Shown here in pieces: positions 38,239 through 51,608 of a stretch of 64,000 nucleotides of DNA; the first letter of the stretch is position 1; the number at the start of each line of letters is the position of its first letter. The DNA comes from Hyperoodon ampullatus (taxonomy: Eukaryota > Chordata > Mammalia > Artiodactyla > Ziphiidae): contig CATKHW010000374.1 of the NCBI GenBank assembly GCA_949752795.1, forward strand, positions 310,001 to 374,000. The letters are read 5' to 3'. Below the pieces are notes generated by a model. It did no database searches. It was not told the DNA's origin and saw only the letters and a list, made by a program, of their open reading frames with translations. The translations under genes and the position numbers were made by a program.

Positions 38239-39977
38239 GTTTCATCAGAACCCCTGAAGGCATTGTGTAAGAATTTCACTGTTTATTTGTTTTGTTTTGA
38301 AATTCATTTTTATAGTGGGTTTGAGCTGATTCTCACTGCCGTGTTTATGTCGTTCTAGACACACTTGGTTACCTTATGGAGACATATCAATACATAGGTT
38401 TTAAGATTCTTACTAGTCAGATATACTACTCTGCGGGGAATAGGGGTGTTGAGCCCCATTCAGTGAGGAAAGAGTAGGTCTTGTCTATTCTGTATTTGGA
38501 TTATGCAACCGTACCTGTGCTAATATCAAACTCTGGTTTTATGCATCACCCCACCTCTCCTTTCCTCTTGAGCAGGCATAAGAGTGTTTTCTAAATGTGA
38601 GACTCTTCTCTTTCCTAATTCATTTCATGTGTAGCCATGTTTACAAGACCTTCATAAGTGATATCTTATGATAAGTTTCTTTTTCTGTGTGACTTATTTC
38701 AGTTAGAATCATCGTACATGAATCCACTCATTATGCTGCTACTGGCCTTATCACATTGATTTCATGGCTGAGGGATATTCCATCGTACGTATGTACCACA
38801 ATTTCTTTACTATTTTTGTCTTTCCTGGGATATTTAAGGTGTCCCGAAGTCGAGGTTCTTGTAAGCAGTGCTGCCCTATCTTTTGGGTTGGCTGTGTCTT
38901 ATTGATTTTCAATTTCCCCAAGGTATATTCCCATGACTGGAAGTGCCTTAGGTTGTGAAGCTCTGTTGTTTAATTATTTTAGGGAACACAATGCACTCCT
39001 CCAGAGTGGCTGTTGGCAATCTACATCCCACCCATCAGCATAACAAGGCTCCCTGTTCTCCAGAGCCCCTCCTGCCTTTCTGGCTTTTACACATTTTACG
39101 GATATCCCTTTTGACTGGTGGGAAGTGATACTTCTTTGTAGTGCAGATTTGCATTGTGCGGTTGCTTGGTTGGACAAAATGGGTGTATGCGTTTTCTCCT
39201 GAATATATTCAGGAGAAAACGCATGCACCCTTTATGGACAATTCCATAATTGTCGAAGTTGTGATGCTTTTCCTGTGTTTAAAGGCGATTCCAATGTACT
39301 TCTGGAAATCTGTTTCGTGCAAATCTCCCTCATTTTCAAGTCCGCCTCATGGTTTTTCCTCAACAGATTTTTGGAAGAGAGTAATCCTGTATAACTCTGC
39401 AACTTAGTGAATTGCTGTGCCCCTGAGCTCCATTTTTCATCTTGTGTTTTTGTGAGCTGACCGCAAACCCACAATTTTGCTTCAGGACCTATACTAGTTA
39501 TGGGTGTGGGGCAGGCTGAGAGTGTGGTTAATTCTTCTTCGTGACGGGAAATTAGAGTGACATGTGGCCGTCCAAATGCCTACAGCTACTCTCTCATTGG
39601 TTCTCCCTCTTCCCTTATATCCTCTGCACAATGTGCCAACTGTGCGAACCAGGAGGTTATAGGGGCTGACTCTCCAAGTTGGGAGATTGATATTAAAGCA
39701 GTTGGAATGTCAAGCTGGAGCACATGGAGAGAAAAAAATTAGTAGAGTTTTAGAAACATTTCACCATCAGAGAGTGTCCATTCTCTAGGTTTCCCATACA
39801 TGTTATAACTGTAGTGATATTCCCTTCTACCTGGAGAGTTGGGAACCATGGAATCAGTGGCAGGCATTATTGCTTTAAAGCGTCTGCATTTTCACACCCA
39901 ATCTCACCAATCCTCTCAGTCTCAAGTGAACAGCCTTATGCCACATCCAGCTGTTGTTGTACATAGGGTCATTCCAA
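38239..39977. repeat. Satellite unit 23 (old type, covarying palindrome)
   Basis: Old-type unit starting with AGAACCCCTGAAGG. In the palindrome (39,169-39,242) GGGTG on the left pairs with CACCC on the right. The sister unit 22 has GCG on the left and CGCCC on the right at this site, so both arms changed together. Confidence 0.9.
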
Positions 39978-40410
39978 GTTTCATCAGAACCCCTGAAGGT
40001 ATTGTGTAAGAATTTCACTGTTTCTTTGTTTTGTTTTTAAATTCCTTTTTATAGTGGGTTTGAGCTGATTCTCACTGCCGTGTTTATGTCATTCTAGACA
40101 CACTTGGTTCCCTTATGGAGACATATCAATACATAGGTTTTAAGATCCTTACTAGTCAGATATATTTCTCTGTGGGGAATAGGGGTGTTGAGTCCCATTC
40201 ACTGAGGAAGGAGTCGGGCTTGTCTCTTCTGTATTTGGATTATGGAACGGTACCTGTGTTAATATCAAACTCTGGTTTTGTGTGTCTCCCCACCTCTCCT
40301 TCCCCCTTAAGCAAGCATAAGAGTGTTTTCTAAATCTGAGACTCTGTTCTCTTTCCTAATTCAGTTCATATGTAGCCAAGTTTACATTCCCTTCATAAGT
40401 GCTATCTTAT
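39978..40410. repeat. Satellite unit 24, left part
   Basis: The first 433 bp of an old-type unit. Homology stops after GCTATCTTAT (40,401-40,410), in the middle of the L1-derived part, where the minisatellite begins. Confidence 0.9.
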
Positions 40411-43400
40411 ATCAGAATGCACCATGGCCCTTGTCATAATAATGCTCCATGACCCCTGTCATCACAATGCTCCATTCACTGGTTATCACAATGCTCCATG
40501 TCCCTTGTCATAACAATTCTCCACGTACTTGTCATCACAATGCTACATGACACTTCTCATCACAAAGTTACATGCTCGTTTCATCACAATTCTCCATGCA
40601 CTTGTCATTGCAATGTTCCATGAACCCTGTCATAGCAAGCTCCAAGTGTTTGTCATCACAATGCTTCACGACTTTATCATCAAAATTCTCAATGGCACTT
40701 TTCATCACAATGTTCCGTACCCTTGTCATCACAATGCTCCATGCCCTTGTCATCACAATGCTTCATGACCCCTGTCATCACAATGCTCCCTGACACCTGT
40801 CATCAAAATGCTTCATGCCCCTTGTCATTACAGTGCTCCATGATGCTCGTCATCACAATTACCCAAGGTCTTCTCATCACAATGCTCCACGGCTTTGCCA
40901 TCACAATGCTCCATGCCTTGGTCATCTCAAAGCTCAATGTCCCTTGTCCTCACAATTCTCCATGTCCTTGTCATCACAATGCTCCATGGCACTTCTCATC
41001 ACAATGTTATATGCTCTTGTCATAACAATACTCCATGCACTTGTCATCGCAATGCTCCATGACCCCTGTCATAGGAAGCTCCATGCGCTTGTCATCAAAA
41101 TGTTTCACGACATGGACATTAAAATTATCAATGGCCCTTGTCATCTCAATGCTCCATGCGCTTATCATCACAATGCTCCTTTACCTTTGTCACAACAATC
41201 CTCCATGACACTTGGCATCACAATGCTCCGTGCTATTGTCATCACAATGGAACATGACATATGTCATCACAATGCTCCCTGACACCTGTCTTCACAATAC
41301 TCCATGACCTTGTCATCACAATGCTCCATGCCCTTGTCATCACAATGTGCCATGCCCACTGTCATCAAAATAATCCATGAAATTTGTCAGACCAAAGCTC
41401 CATGCCACCTTTCATCACAATGCTCCATGAACCCTGTCATCACAATGCACCATGCCCATCATCATAATGCTTCATGCTCTTGTTATCACAATGAAATCAA
41501 AATGCTCCATGACCTCTGTCATCACAATGCTCCAAACCCTTGTGATCACAATGTTCCATAACACTTGTCATCACAATACCCCATGACGCTACTCATCACA
41601 ATTATCCATGGACTTCTCATCACAATGCCCCATGACATTTGTCATCACAATGCGCAATACACATGTCATCACAATGCTCCCTGACTCTTGCCATCAGTAT
41701 GCTCCCTGAACCCTTTCATGACAAGGCTGCATGCCTTTTTCATCACAATGATCCATGCCATTTTCATCACAATTCTCCAAGACCCCTGTAATCACAATGC
41801 TCCATGCCCTTGTCATCACAAAGCTCCATGATGCATGTCATCAGAATGCTCCATGGCCTTCTCATCACAATGCTCCATGCCCTTGTCATCACAATGCTCC
41901 AAGACCCCTGTAATCACAATGGTCCATGCTCCTTTTCATCAGAATGCTCCATGAGACTTGGCATCACAAGGCTCCATGGTCTTCTCATCACAATGCTCCA
42001 GGACATTTTCATCAAAATGCCCCATTCCCTTATCATCACAATGCTCCATGACCCCTGTCATCACAATACTCCATGAACATTTTCAGCACAATGCTCCATG
42101 ACCTTCTCATCACAATGCTCCATGACCAATATCATCACAATGCTCCATGACCACAGTCATCACAACGCTCAATATCACCTGACAACACAATGATCCGGGA
42201 CTCTTGTCATCACAATGCTCCATTCCCTAGTCATCACAATGCTCCATGACCCCTGGCATCACAATACTCCATGAACATTTTCAGCCCAATGCTCCATGAC
42301 ACTTGTCATCACAATGATGCATGCCCTTGTCATCCCAATGCTCCATGACCCCTGTAATCACAATGCTCCGTGACGCTTGTCATCACAGTGCTCCATGACA
42401 CCTGTCATCACAATGCTCCATGCCTTTGTCAGCAAAATGCTACATGACCTTGTCATTACAATGTTCTATGCACTTGTCATCACAATACTCCATTACCATT
42501 GCCATCACAATCCTCCATGAACCTTGGGATCACATTGCTCCATGCCCTTGTCATCACAATGCTCCATGCTCCTTGAAATCAAAATGATCAATGACCTCTG
42601 TCATCACAATGCTCCAAAACCTTGTGATCACAATGTTCCATAACACTTGTCATCACAATGCTCCATGATGCCTGTCATCACAATACTCCATGCCCTTTTC
42701 ATCACAATGCTCCATGACCTTTCTCATCACAATTCTCGATACACTTGTCATCACAATGCTCCCTGACACTTGTCGTCAGAATGCTCCTTGAACCCTGTCA
42801 CAAAAAGGCTCCATGCCTTTTTCATCAAAATGCACCATGCCGTTTTCATCACAATGCTCCATGCCATTGTCATCAAAATACTCCACAAGCTTGTCATCAG
42901 AATGCTCCATGTCCCTTGTCATCACAATTTTCCATGCACTTGTCAGCACAATGCTCCCTGACCCTTGTCATCACAATGCTCCAAGCCATTGTCATCACAA
43001 TGCTCCATTACCTTTGTCATCAGAATCCTCCATGACACTTGGCATCACAATGCTCCATGGCATTGTCATCACAATGGGCCATTACATATGTAATCACAAT
43101 GCTCCCTGACACCTGGCTTCACAATAATGAATGACCTGGTCATCACAATGTTCCATGCCCTTGTCATCACAATGCGCCATTCCAACTGTCATCGCAATAA
43201 GCCATGAAACTTATTAGACCAATGCTCCATGCCCTTGTCATCACAATGCCCCATGCCCTTGTTATCACAATGCTCCATTACACCTGTCATCACAATGCTC
43301 CGTGACTCCAGTCATCACAAGGCTTCATGACCTTTGTCATCACAATGATCCATGCCCTTGTCATCAACAGTCTCTGTGACCTTTTTAACCACAATGCTTC

Positions 43401-46400
43401 ATGAACTTTTCATCATAATGCTCTTTGACCCTTGTCATCACAATGCTCTATGCCTTTCTCAGCACAATGCTCCATGACCCATGTCATCACAATGCACCAT
43501 GCGCTTGTCGTCACAGTGCTCCACAATCTTGTCATCACAATGTTCCATAAACCTTGTCATCACAATGCTCCATGCACTTCAAATCAAAATGCTCTCTCAC
43601 CACTGATATCACAATGTTACATCACTGTTCATCACAATACTCCCTCAACCCTGTCATCACAATGTTCCATGACTCCTGTCATCACAATGCTACATGCACT
43701 TATCTTCACAATGTTTGATGATCCCTGACATCACAATGTTCCATAACCCCTGTCATCAAAATGCTCCATGACCCTTTTCATCAAAATGCTCCATGACCCC
43801 TGACATCACAATGTTACATAACGCCTCTCATCAAAATGTTCCATGACACTTTTCATCAAATTGGTCCATGACAATGTCATCACAATGTTCCCTGCCCTTC
43901 TCATCACAATGCACCACGCCCTTGTCATCAAAATGCTCCATGACCTTTGTCATCACAAAGCTCCATGACCCTTGGCATCACAATGCTCCATGCCATTGTC
44001 ATCACAATACTCCATGAAACCTCTCATCACATTGTTCCATGCAATTGTCATCAAAAAGCTCCATGGTGCTTGTCATCACACTGCTCGATGCCCTTCTCAT
44101 CACAATGCTCCATGCCCTTGTCATTACAATCCTCCATGACCCATGTATCACTGTGTTCCGTGCCCTTGTCATCACAATGCTCCATGCTCACTCTCATCAC
44201 AATAATCCATGAAACATTTCAGACAAATGTTCCATGCCCTTGTCATCACAATGCTCCATTACCCCTGTCATAACAATGCTCCATGACCCCTGCCATCACA
44301 ATGTTCCACGGCCTTGTCATCACAAGGCTCCATGACCCTTGTCATCACAATGCTCCAAGACCCCTGTAATCACAGTGCTCCATGCCCTTGTCATCACAAA
44401 GCTCCATGATGCATGTCATCAGAATGCTCCATGCCCTTGCCATCACAATGCTCCATTACCCCTGTGATAACAATGTTCCATGACCCCTGCCATCACGATG
44501 TTGCATGGCCTTGTCATCACAAGGCTCCATGACCCTTCTCATCACAATGCTCCAAGACCCCTGTAATCACAATGCTCCATGTCCCTTTTTATCTCAATGA
44601 TCCATGAACCCTGTCATCACAATGCACCATGCCCATCATCATAATGCTTCAGGCTATTGTCATCACAATGAAATCAAAATGCTCCATGACCTCTGTCATA
44701 ACACTGCTCCAAACCCTTGTGATCACAATATTCCATAACACTTGTCATCACAATGCCCCATGACGCTCGTCATCACAATTATCTATGGTCTTCTCTTCAC
44801 AATGCTCCATGACCTTTGTCATCACAATGCTCAATACACTTGTCATCAAAATGCTCCCTGACACTTGTTCTCTGTATGCTCCTTGAACCCTGTCATGACA
44901 AGGCTCCATGCCTTTTTCATCACAATGATCCATGCCTTTTTCATCACAATGCTCCAAGACGCCTGTAATTACAATGCTCCATGCCCTTGTCATCACAAAG
45001 CTCAATGACGCATGTCATCAGACTGCTCCTTGGCCTTCTCATCACAATGCTCCATGCCCTTGTCATCACAATTTTCCAAGACACTCTAATCACAATGCTC
45101 CATGCCCCTTTTCATCAGTATGCTCCATGAGACTTGTCTCACAAGGCTCCGTGGTTTTCTCATCACAATGATCCAGCACCTTGTCATCACAATGCTTCAC
45201 GACTTGTCATGAAAATTTTCAATGGCCCTTGTCATCATAATGCTCCAAGCCCTAGTCATCACAATGCTCCATTATATTTGTCATCACAATCCTCCATTAC
45301 ATTTGGCATCACAATGCTCCATGCCATTGTCATCGCAATGGACCATGACATATGTCATCACAGTGCTCCCTGACACCTGTCTTCACAATACTCCATGACC
45401 TTCTCATCACAATGCCCCATGCCCTTGTCATCACAATGCCCCATGCCCACTGTCATCACAATAATCTATTAAACTTGTCAGACCAATGCTCCATGCCCCT
45501 GTCATCACAATGCTCCATGCCCTTGTCATCACAATGCTCCATGACTCCTGTCATCACAATGCTCTGTGACTCCAGTCATCACAATGCTTCATAACATTTG
45601 TCATCACAGTGGTCCATGCCCACATCATCACAAGGCTCTGTGACCTTTGTAACCACAATACTCCATGAACTTTTCATCACAATGCTCCGTGACCCCTGCC
45701 ATCACAATGTTCCACACCATTGTCAGCACAAGGCTCCATGACCCTTGTCATCACAATGCTCCAAGACCCCTGTAATCACAATGCTCCATGCCCTTGTCAT
45801 CACAAAGCTTAATGACACATGTCATCAGAATGCTCCATGGCCTTCTCATCACAATGCTCCTTGCCCTTGTCATCACAATGCTCCAAGACCCCTGTAATCA
45901 CAATGCTCCATGCCCCTTTTCATCTCAATGCTCCATGAACGCTGTCATCACAATGCACCATGCCCATCACCATAATGCTTCAGGCTATTGTCATCACAAT
46001 GAAATCAAAATGCTCCATGACCTCTGTCATCACAATGCTCCAAACCCTTGTGATCACAATGTTCCATAAAACTTATCATCACAACACCCCATGACGCTCA
46101 TCATCAAAATTATCCATGGTCTTCTCATCACAATGCTCCATGAACTTTGTCATCACAATGCTCAATACACTTGTCATCACAATGCTCCGTGACACTTGTC
46201 GTCAGTATGCTCCTAGAACCCTGTCATGACAAGGCTCCATGCCTTTTTCATAACAATGATCCATGCCATTTTCATCACAATACTCCATGCCCTTGTCAGC
46301 ACAAAGCTCCATGACGCATGTCATCAGAATGCTCCATGGCCTTCTCATCACAATACTCCATGCCCTTGTCATCACAATGCTCCAAGACCACTGTAATCAC

Positions 46401-47340
46401 AATGCTCCATGCCCCTTTTCATCAGAATGTTCCATGAGAATTGTCATCACAAGGCTCCATGGACTTCCCATCACAATGCTCCAGGACCTTGTCATCACAG
46501 TGCTCAATTCCCTTCTCATTACAATGCTCCATGACCCCTGTCATCACAATACTCCATGAACATTTTCAGCCCAATGCTTCATGACCTTCTCATCACAATG
46601 CTCCATGACCCATATCATCACAATCCTCCATGACCACTGTCATCACAACACTCCATGACCCCTGACAACACAATGATCCGGGACTCTTGTCATCACAATG
46701 CTCCATTCCCTTGTCATCACAATGCTCCATGAACATTTTCAGCCCAATGCTCCATGACACTTGTCATCACAATGATCCATGCCCTTGTCATCCCAATGCT
46801 CCATGACCCCTGTAATCACAATGCTCCGTGACGCTTATCATCACAGTGCTCCATGACCCTTATCATCACAATTCTCCATGCCTGTGTCATCAAAATCCTA
46901 CATGACCTTGTCATCACAATGCTCCATGAGCTTGTCATCACAATACTCCATTACCATTTTCATCACAATCCTCCATGAACCTTGGGATCACATTGCTCCA
47001 TGCCCTTGTCATCACAATGCTCCATGCTCCTTGAAATCAAAATGGTCCATGACCTCTGTCATCACAATGCTCCAACCCCTTGTGATCACAATGTTCCATA
47101 ACACTTGTCATCACAACACTCCATGATGACTGTCATGACAATACTCCATGCACTTGTCGTCACAATGTTCCATGACCTTTGTCATCACAATTCTCAATAC
47201 ACTTGTCATCACAATGCTCCCTGACACTTGTCGTCAGAATACTCCTTGAACACTGTCATGAAAATGCTCCATGCCTTTTTCATAAGAATGCTCCATGCCC
47301 TTTTCATCACAACGCTCCATGTCATTGTCATCACAATACT

Positions 47341-48400
47341 CCACAAGCTTGTCATCAGAATGCTCCCTGATCATTGTCTTCAGAATGCTCCATGACCCCT
47401 GTCATCAAAATGCTCCATACCCCTTGTCATTACACTGTTCCATGACGCTCGTCATCACAATTATCCATGGTCTTCTCATCACAATGCTCCACGGTCTGGC
47501 CATCACAATGCTCCATGCCTTGGTCATCACGATGCTCCATGTCCTCAGTCATCACAATGCTCCATGACCCCTGTCATCACAATGCTCCATACCCCTTGTC
47601 ATTACAGTGCTCCATGACGCTCGTCATCACAATTATCCATGGTCTTCTCATCACAACGCTCCACGGTCTTGCCATCACAATGCTCTATGCCCTGGTCATC
47701 ACAATACTCCATGTCCCCTGTCATCACAATTCTCCACGTTCTTGGCATCACTATGCTCCATGATACTTCTCATCACAGTGTTACATGTTTTGTCATCACA
47801 ATTCTCTATGCACTTGTCATCGTAATGCTCCATGACCCCTGTCATAGCAAGCTCCATGTGATTGTCATCACAATGCTTCATGAACATGTCATCAAAATTC
47901 TCAATGGCCCTTGTTATCACAATGCGCCATGACCCTTGTCATCACAATGCTCCAAGCCCTTGTCATCAAAATGCTCCATTACCTTTGTCATCACAATCCT
48001 CCATGACACTTGGCATCACAATGCTACATTCCATTGTCATTGCAATAGACCATGACATATGTCATCACAATGCTCCCTGACACCCTTCTTCACAATACTC
48101 CATGACCTTCTCATCACAGTGCTCCATGCCCTTGTCATCACAATGCGCCATGCCCACTGTCATCACAATAATCCATGAAACTTGTCAGAAAAATGCTCCA
48201 TGACCCTGTCATCACAATGCTCCATGCCCTTTCATCACAATGCTCTATGACCCCTGTCATCAAAATGCTCCGTGACTACAGTCATCACAATGCTTCATGA
48301 CCTTTGTCATCACAATGGTCCATGCCCTCGTCATCACAAGGCTCTGTGACCTTTGTGACCACAACACTCCATGAACATTTCATCACAATGCTCGGTGACC
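47341..48400. repeat. Large minisatellite duplication, copy 1
   Basis: Colinear with 51,609-52,496. From about 47,560 to 48,400 the offset is 4,096 bp, checked at CTCGGTGACC (48,391 and 52,487) and the TTATCCATGG block. At CCACAAGCTT (47,341 and 51,609) the offset is 4,268, exactly 172 more, because this copy has two 172-bp blocks where the other has one. Confidence 0.85.
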
Positions 48401-48415
48401 CTTGTCATCACAATG

Positions 48416-49400
48416 CTCCATGCCTTTGTCAGCACATTACTCCATGACACATGGCATCAAATGTGCCATGCACTTGTCATCACAATGCTCCATAAACCTT
48501 GTCATCACAATGCTCCATGCGTTTGTCAGCACAATGTTCCATGACCCATGTCATCACAATGTGCCCTGCGTTTCTCATCACAATGCTCCACAGCCTTGTC
48601 ATCACAATGCTCCATGCACCTCTCATCAAAATGCTCTCTCACCACTGATATCACAATGTTCCATCACTAGTCAACACAATACTCCCTCCACCCTGTCATC
48701 CCAATGTTCCATGACCCTTGTCACAACAATGCTACATGCTCTTATCATCACAATGCTCCATGACCCCTGACATCACAATGCTCCATGACCCCTGACATCA
48801 CAATGTGCCATGACCCTTGTCATCACAATGCTCCAAGCCCTTGTCATCAAAATGCTCCATTACCTTTTTCATCACAATCCTCCATGACACTTGGCATCAC
48901 AATGCTACATTCCATTGTCATTGCAATAGACCATGACATATGTCATCACAATGCTCCCTGACACCCTTCTTCACAATACTCCATGACCTTCTCATCACAA
49001 TGCTCCATGCCTTTGTCAGCACATTACTCCATGACACATGGCATCAAATGTGCCATGCGCTTGTCATCACAATGCTCCACATCGTTGTCATCACAATGCT
49101 CCATAAACCTTGTCATCACAATGCTCCATGCGTTTGTCAGCACAATGTTCCATGACCCATGTCATCACAATGTGCCCTGCGTTTCTCATCACAATGCTCC
49201 ACAGCCTGGTCATCACAATGCTCCATGCACCTCTCATCAAAATGCTCTCTCACCACTGATATCACAATGTTCCATTACTAGTCAACACAATACTCCCTCC
49301 ACCCTGTCATCCCAATGTCCCACGACCCTTGTCACAACAATGCTATATGCTCTTATCATCACAATGCTCCATGACCCCTGACATCACAATGCTCCATGAC
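48416..49400. repeat. Tandem duplication of about 0.6 kb within the minisatellite
   Basis: The run CTTTGTCAGCACATTACTCC at 48,424 recurs at 49,011 (offset 587). ACCACTGATATCACAATG at 48,641 recurs at 49,252 (offset 611). The 24-bp difference is one extra monomer in the second copy. A short stretch before it (about 48,820-48,990) copies 47,940-48,110. Confidence 0.8.
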
Positions 49401-50676
49401 CCCTGACATCACAATGTTCCATAACCCCTGTCATCACAATGCTCCATGACCCCTAACATCACAATGTTCCATAAACACTGTCATCAAAATGTTCCATGAC
49501 CCTTTTCATCCAATTGCTCCATGACCCTGTCATCACAATGCTCCCTGCCCTTCTCATCACAATGCACCACGCCCTTGTCATCAAAATGTTCCATGGCCTA
49601 TGTCATCACAAAGCTCCATGACCCTTAGAATCACAATGCTCCATGCCATTGTCATCACAAACCTCCATGAAACCTCTCATCACATTGCTCCATGCCGTTG
49701 TCATCACAAAGCTCCATGACGCTTGTCATCACAATGCTCCATGCCCTTGTCATTGCAATCCTCCATGACACATGTATCACTGTGTTCCGTGCCCTTGTCA
49801 TCACAATGCTCCATGCTCACTCTCATCACAATAATCCATGAAACTTTTCAGACCAATGCTCCATGCCCTTGTCATCACAATGCTCCATTACACATGTCAT
49901 CACAATGCTCCATGACACCTGCCATCACAATGTTCTACGGCCTTGTCATCACAAGACTCCATGGCCCTTGTCATCACAATGCTCCAAGACCCCTGTAATC
50001 ACAATGCTCCATGCCCATGTCATCACAAAGTTCCCTGACGCATGTCATCAGAATGCTCCATGACCTTCTAATCACAATACTCCATGCCCTTGTCATCACA
50101 ATGCTCCAAGACCCTTGTTATTACAATGATCCATGCCTCTTTTCATCTCAATGCTCCATGAACCCTGTCATCACAATGCACCATGCCCATCATCATAATG
50201 CTTCATGCTATTGTCATCACAATGAAATCAAAATGCTCCATGACCTCTCTCATCACAATGCTCCAAACCCTTGTGATCACAATGTTCCATAACACTTGTC
50301 ATCACAACGCTCCATGACGTTGGTCATCACAATTATCCATGGACTTCACATCACAATGCTCCATGATCTTTGTCATCACAATTCTCAATGCACTTGTCAT
50401 CACAATGCTCCCTGACACTTGTCATCAGTATGCTCATTGAACCCTGTCATGACAAGTCTCCATGCCTTTTTCATCACAATGATCCATGCCCTTTTCATCA
50501 CAATGCTTCATGCCATTGTCATCACAATACTCCACAAGCTTGTCATCAGAAAGCTCCGTGACCCTTGTCATCTCAATGATCCATGACCCCTGTCATCACA
50601 ATGCTCCATGACACCTGTCATCACAATGCTCCATGCCCCTTGTCATTACAGTGCTCCATGATGTTCGTCATCACAA

Positions 50677-51365
50677 TTATCCACGGTCTTCTCATCACAG
50701 TGCTCCACGGTCTTGCCATCACAATGCTCCATGCTCTGGTCATCACAATGCTCCATGTCCCCAGTCATTACAATGCTCCATGACCCCTGTCATCACAATG
50801 CTCCATACTGCTTGTCATTACAGTGCTCCATGACACTCGTAATCACAATTGTCCATGGTCTTCTCATCACAATGCTCCACGCCCTTGTCATCAAAATGCT
50901 CCATGACACTTGTCATCACAATGCTCCATGACCACTGTCATAACAATGCTCCATGACCCCTGTCATCACAAGGCTCCATACCACTTGTCATTACAGTGCT
51001 CCATGACGCTCCTCATCACAATTATCCATGGTCTTCTCATCACAATGCTCCACGGTCTTGCCATCACAGTGCTCCATGCCTTGGGCATCACAATGCTCCA
51101 TGTCCCCGGTCATCACAATGCTCCATGACCACTGTCATCACAGTGCTCTATACCCCTTGTCATTACAGTGCTCCATGACCCTCGTCATCACAATTATCCA
51201 TGGTCTTCTCATCACAATGCTCCACGATCTTGCCATCGCAATGCTCTATGCCCTGGTCATCACAATGCTCCATGTCCCCTGTCATCACAATTCTCCACGA
51301 TCTTGGCATCACTATGCTCCATGACACTTCTCATCACAGTGTTACATGCTTTGTCATCACAATTC
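50677..51365. repeat. 172-bp higher-order repeat in minisatellite, four copies
   Basis: The seven-monomer block beginning TTATCCATGGTCTTCTCATC (with variants) starts at 50,677, 50,849, 51,022 and 51,194, a spacing of 172, 173 and 172. The same block appears twice at 47,461 and 47,633, once near 51,728, and in an older form near 40,860. Confidence 0.88.
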
Positions 51366-51608
51366 TCTATGCACTTGTCATCGCAATGCTCCATGCCCCC
51401 GTCATAGCAAGCTCCATGTGCTTGTCATCACAATACTCCATGCCCTTGTCGTCACAATTCTCCATGACCTTTGTCATCACAATGCTCCCTGACACTTGTC
51501 GTCAGAATGCTCCCTGAAAACTGTCATGAAAAGACTCCATGTCTTTTTCATCACAATGCCCCATGCCATTTTCATCAAAATGCTCCATGTCATTGTCATC
51601 AAAATACT

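Larger units (their letters stand above)
1..40410. repeat. Macrosatellite array, 1.74-kb unit (left block)
   Basis: Twenty-three full head-to-tail copies and one partial copy of a 1,736-1,739 bp unit. I set the unit start at GTTTCATCAGAGACCCTG, which is base 1 here, so the array continues off the left edge. Each unit carries, in order, a T-rich tract (about 35-75), antisense L1 3'-end sequence (to about 930), a 74-bp palindrome (about 933-1006), a short L1 continuation, and 600-700 bp of unidentified DNA. Units 1-21 differ at a few percent of positions by eye. Units 22-24 are clearly more diverged. The period and the Cetartiodactyla-type L1s suggest the common cetacean satellite, which is an inference from unit length. 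Confidence 0.95.

Noticed and set aside
1..40410. Centromeric function through a CENP-B box
   Set aside because: ATTCGTTGAGTTTTAG in each unit begins like the box (TTCG) but lacks the required A and CGGG at the right spacing.
40815..41282. 155-codon and similar frames with CHHNAP- or SSQCSM-like repeats in the minisatellite
   Set aside because: Runs of 24-bp monomers keep any frame open. The 25-bp monomers shift it, and all three plus-strand frames show the same behaviour.
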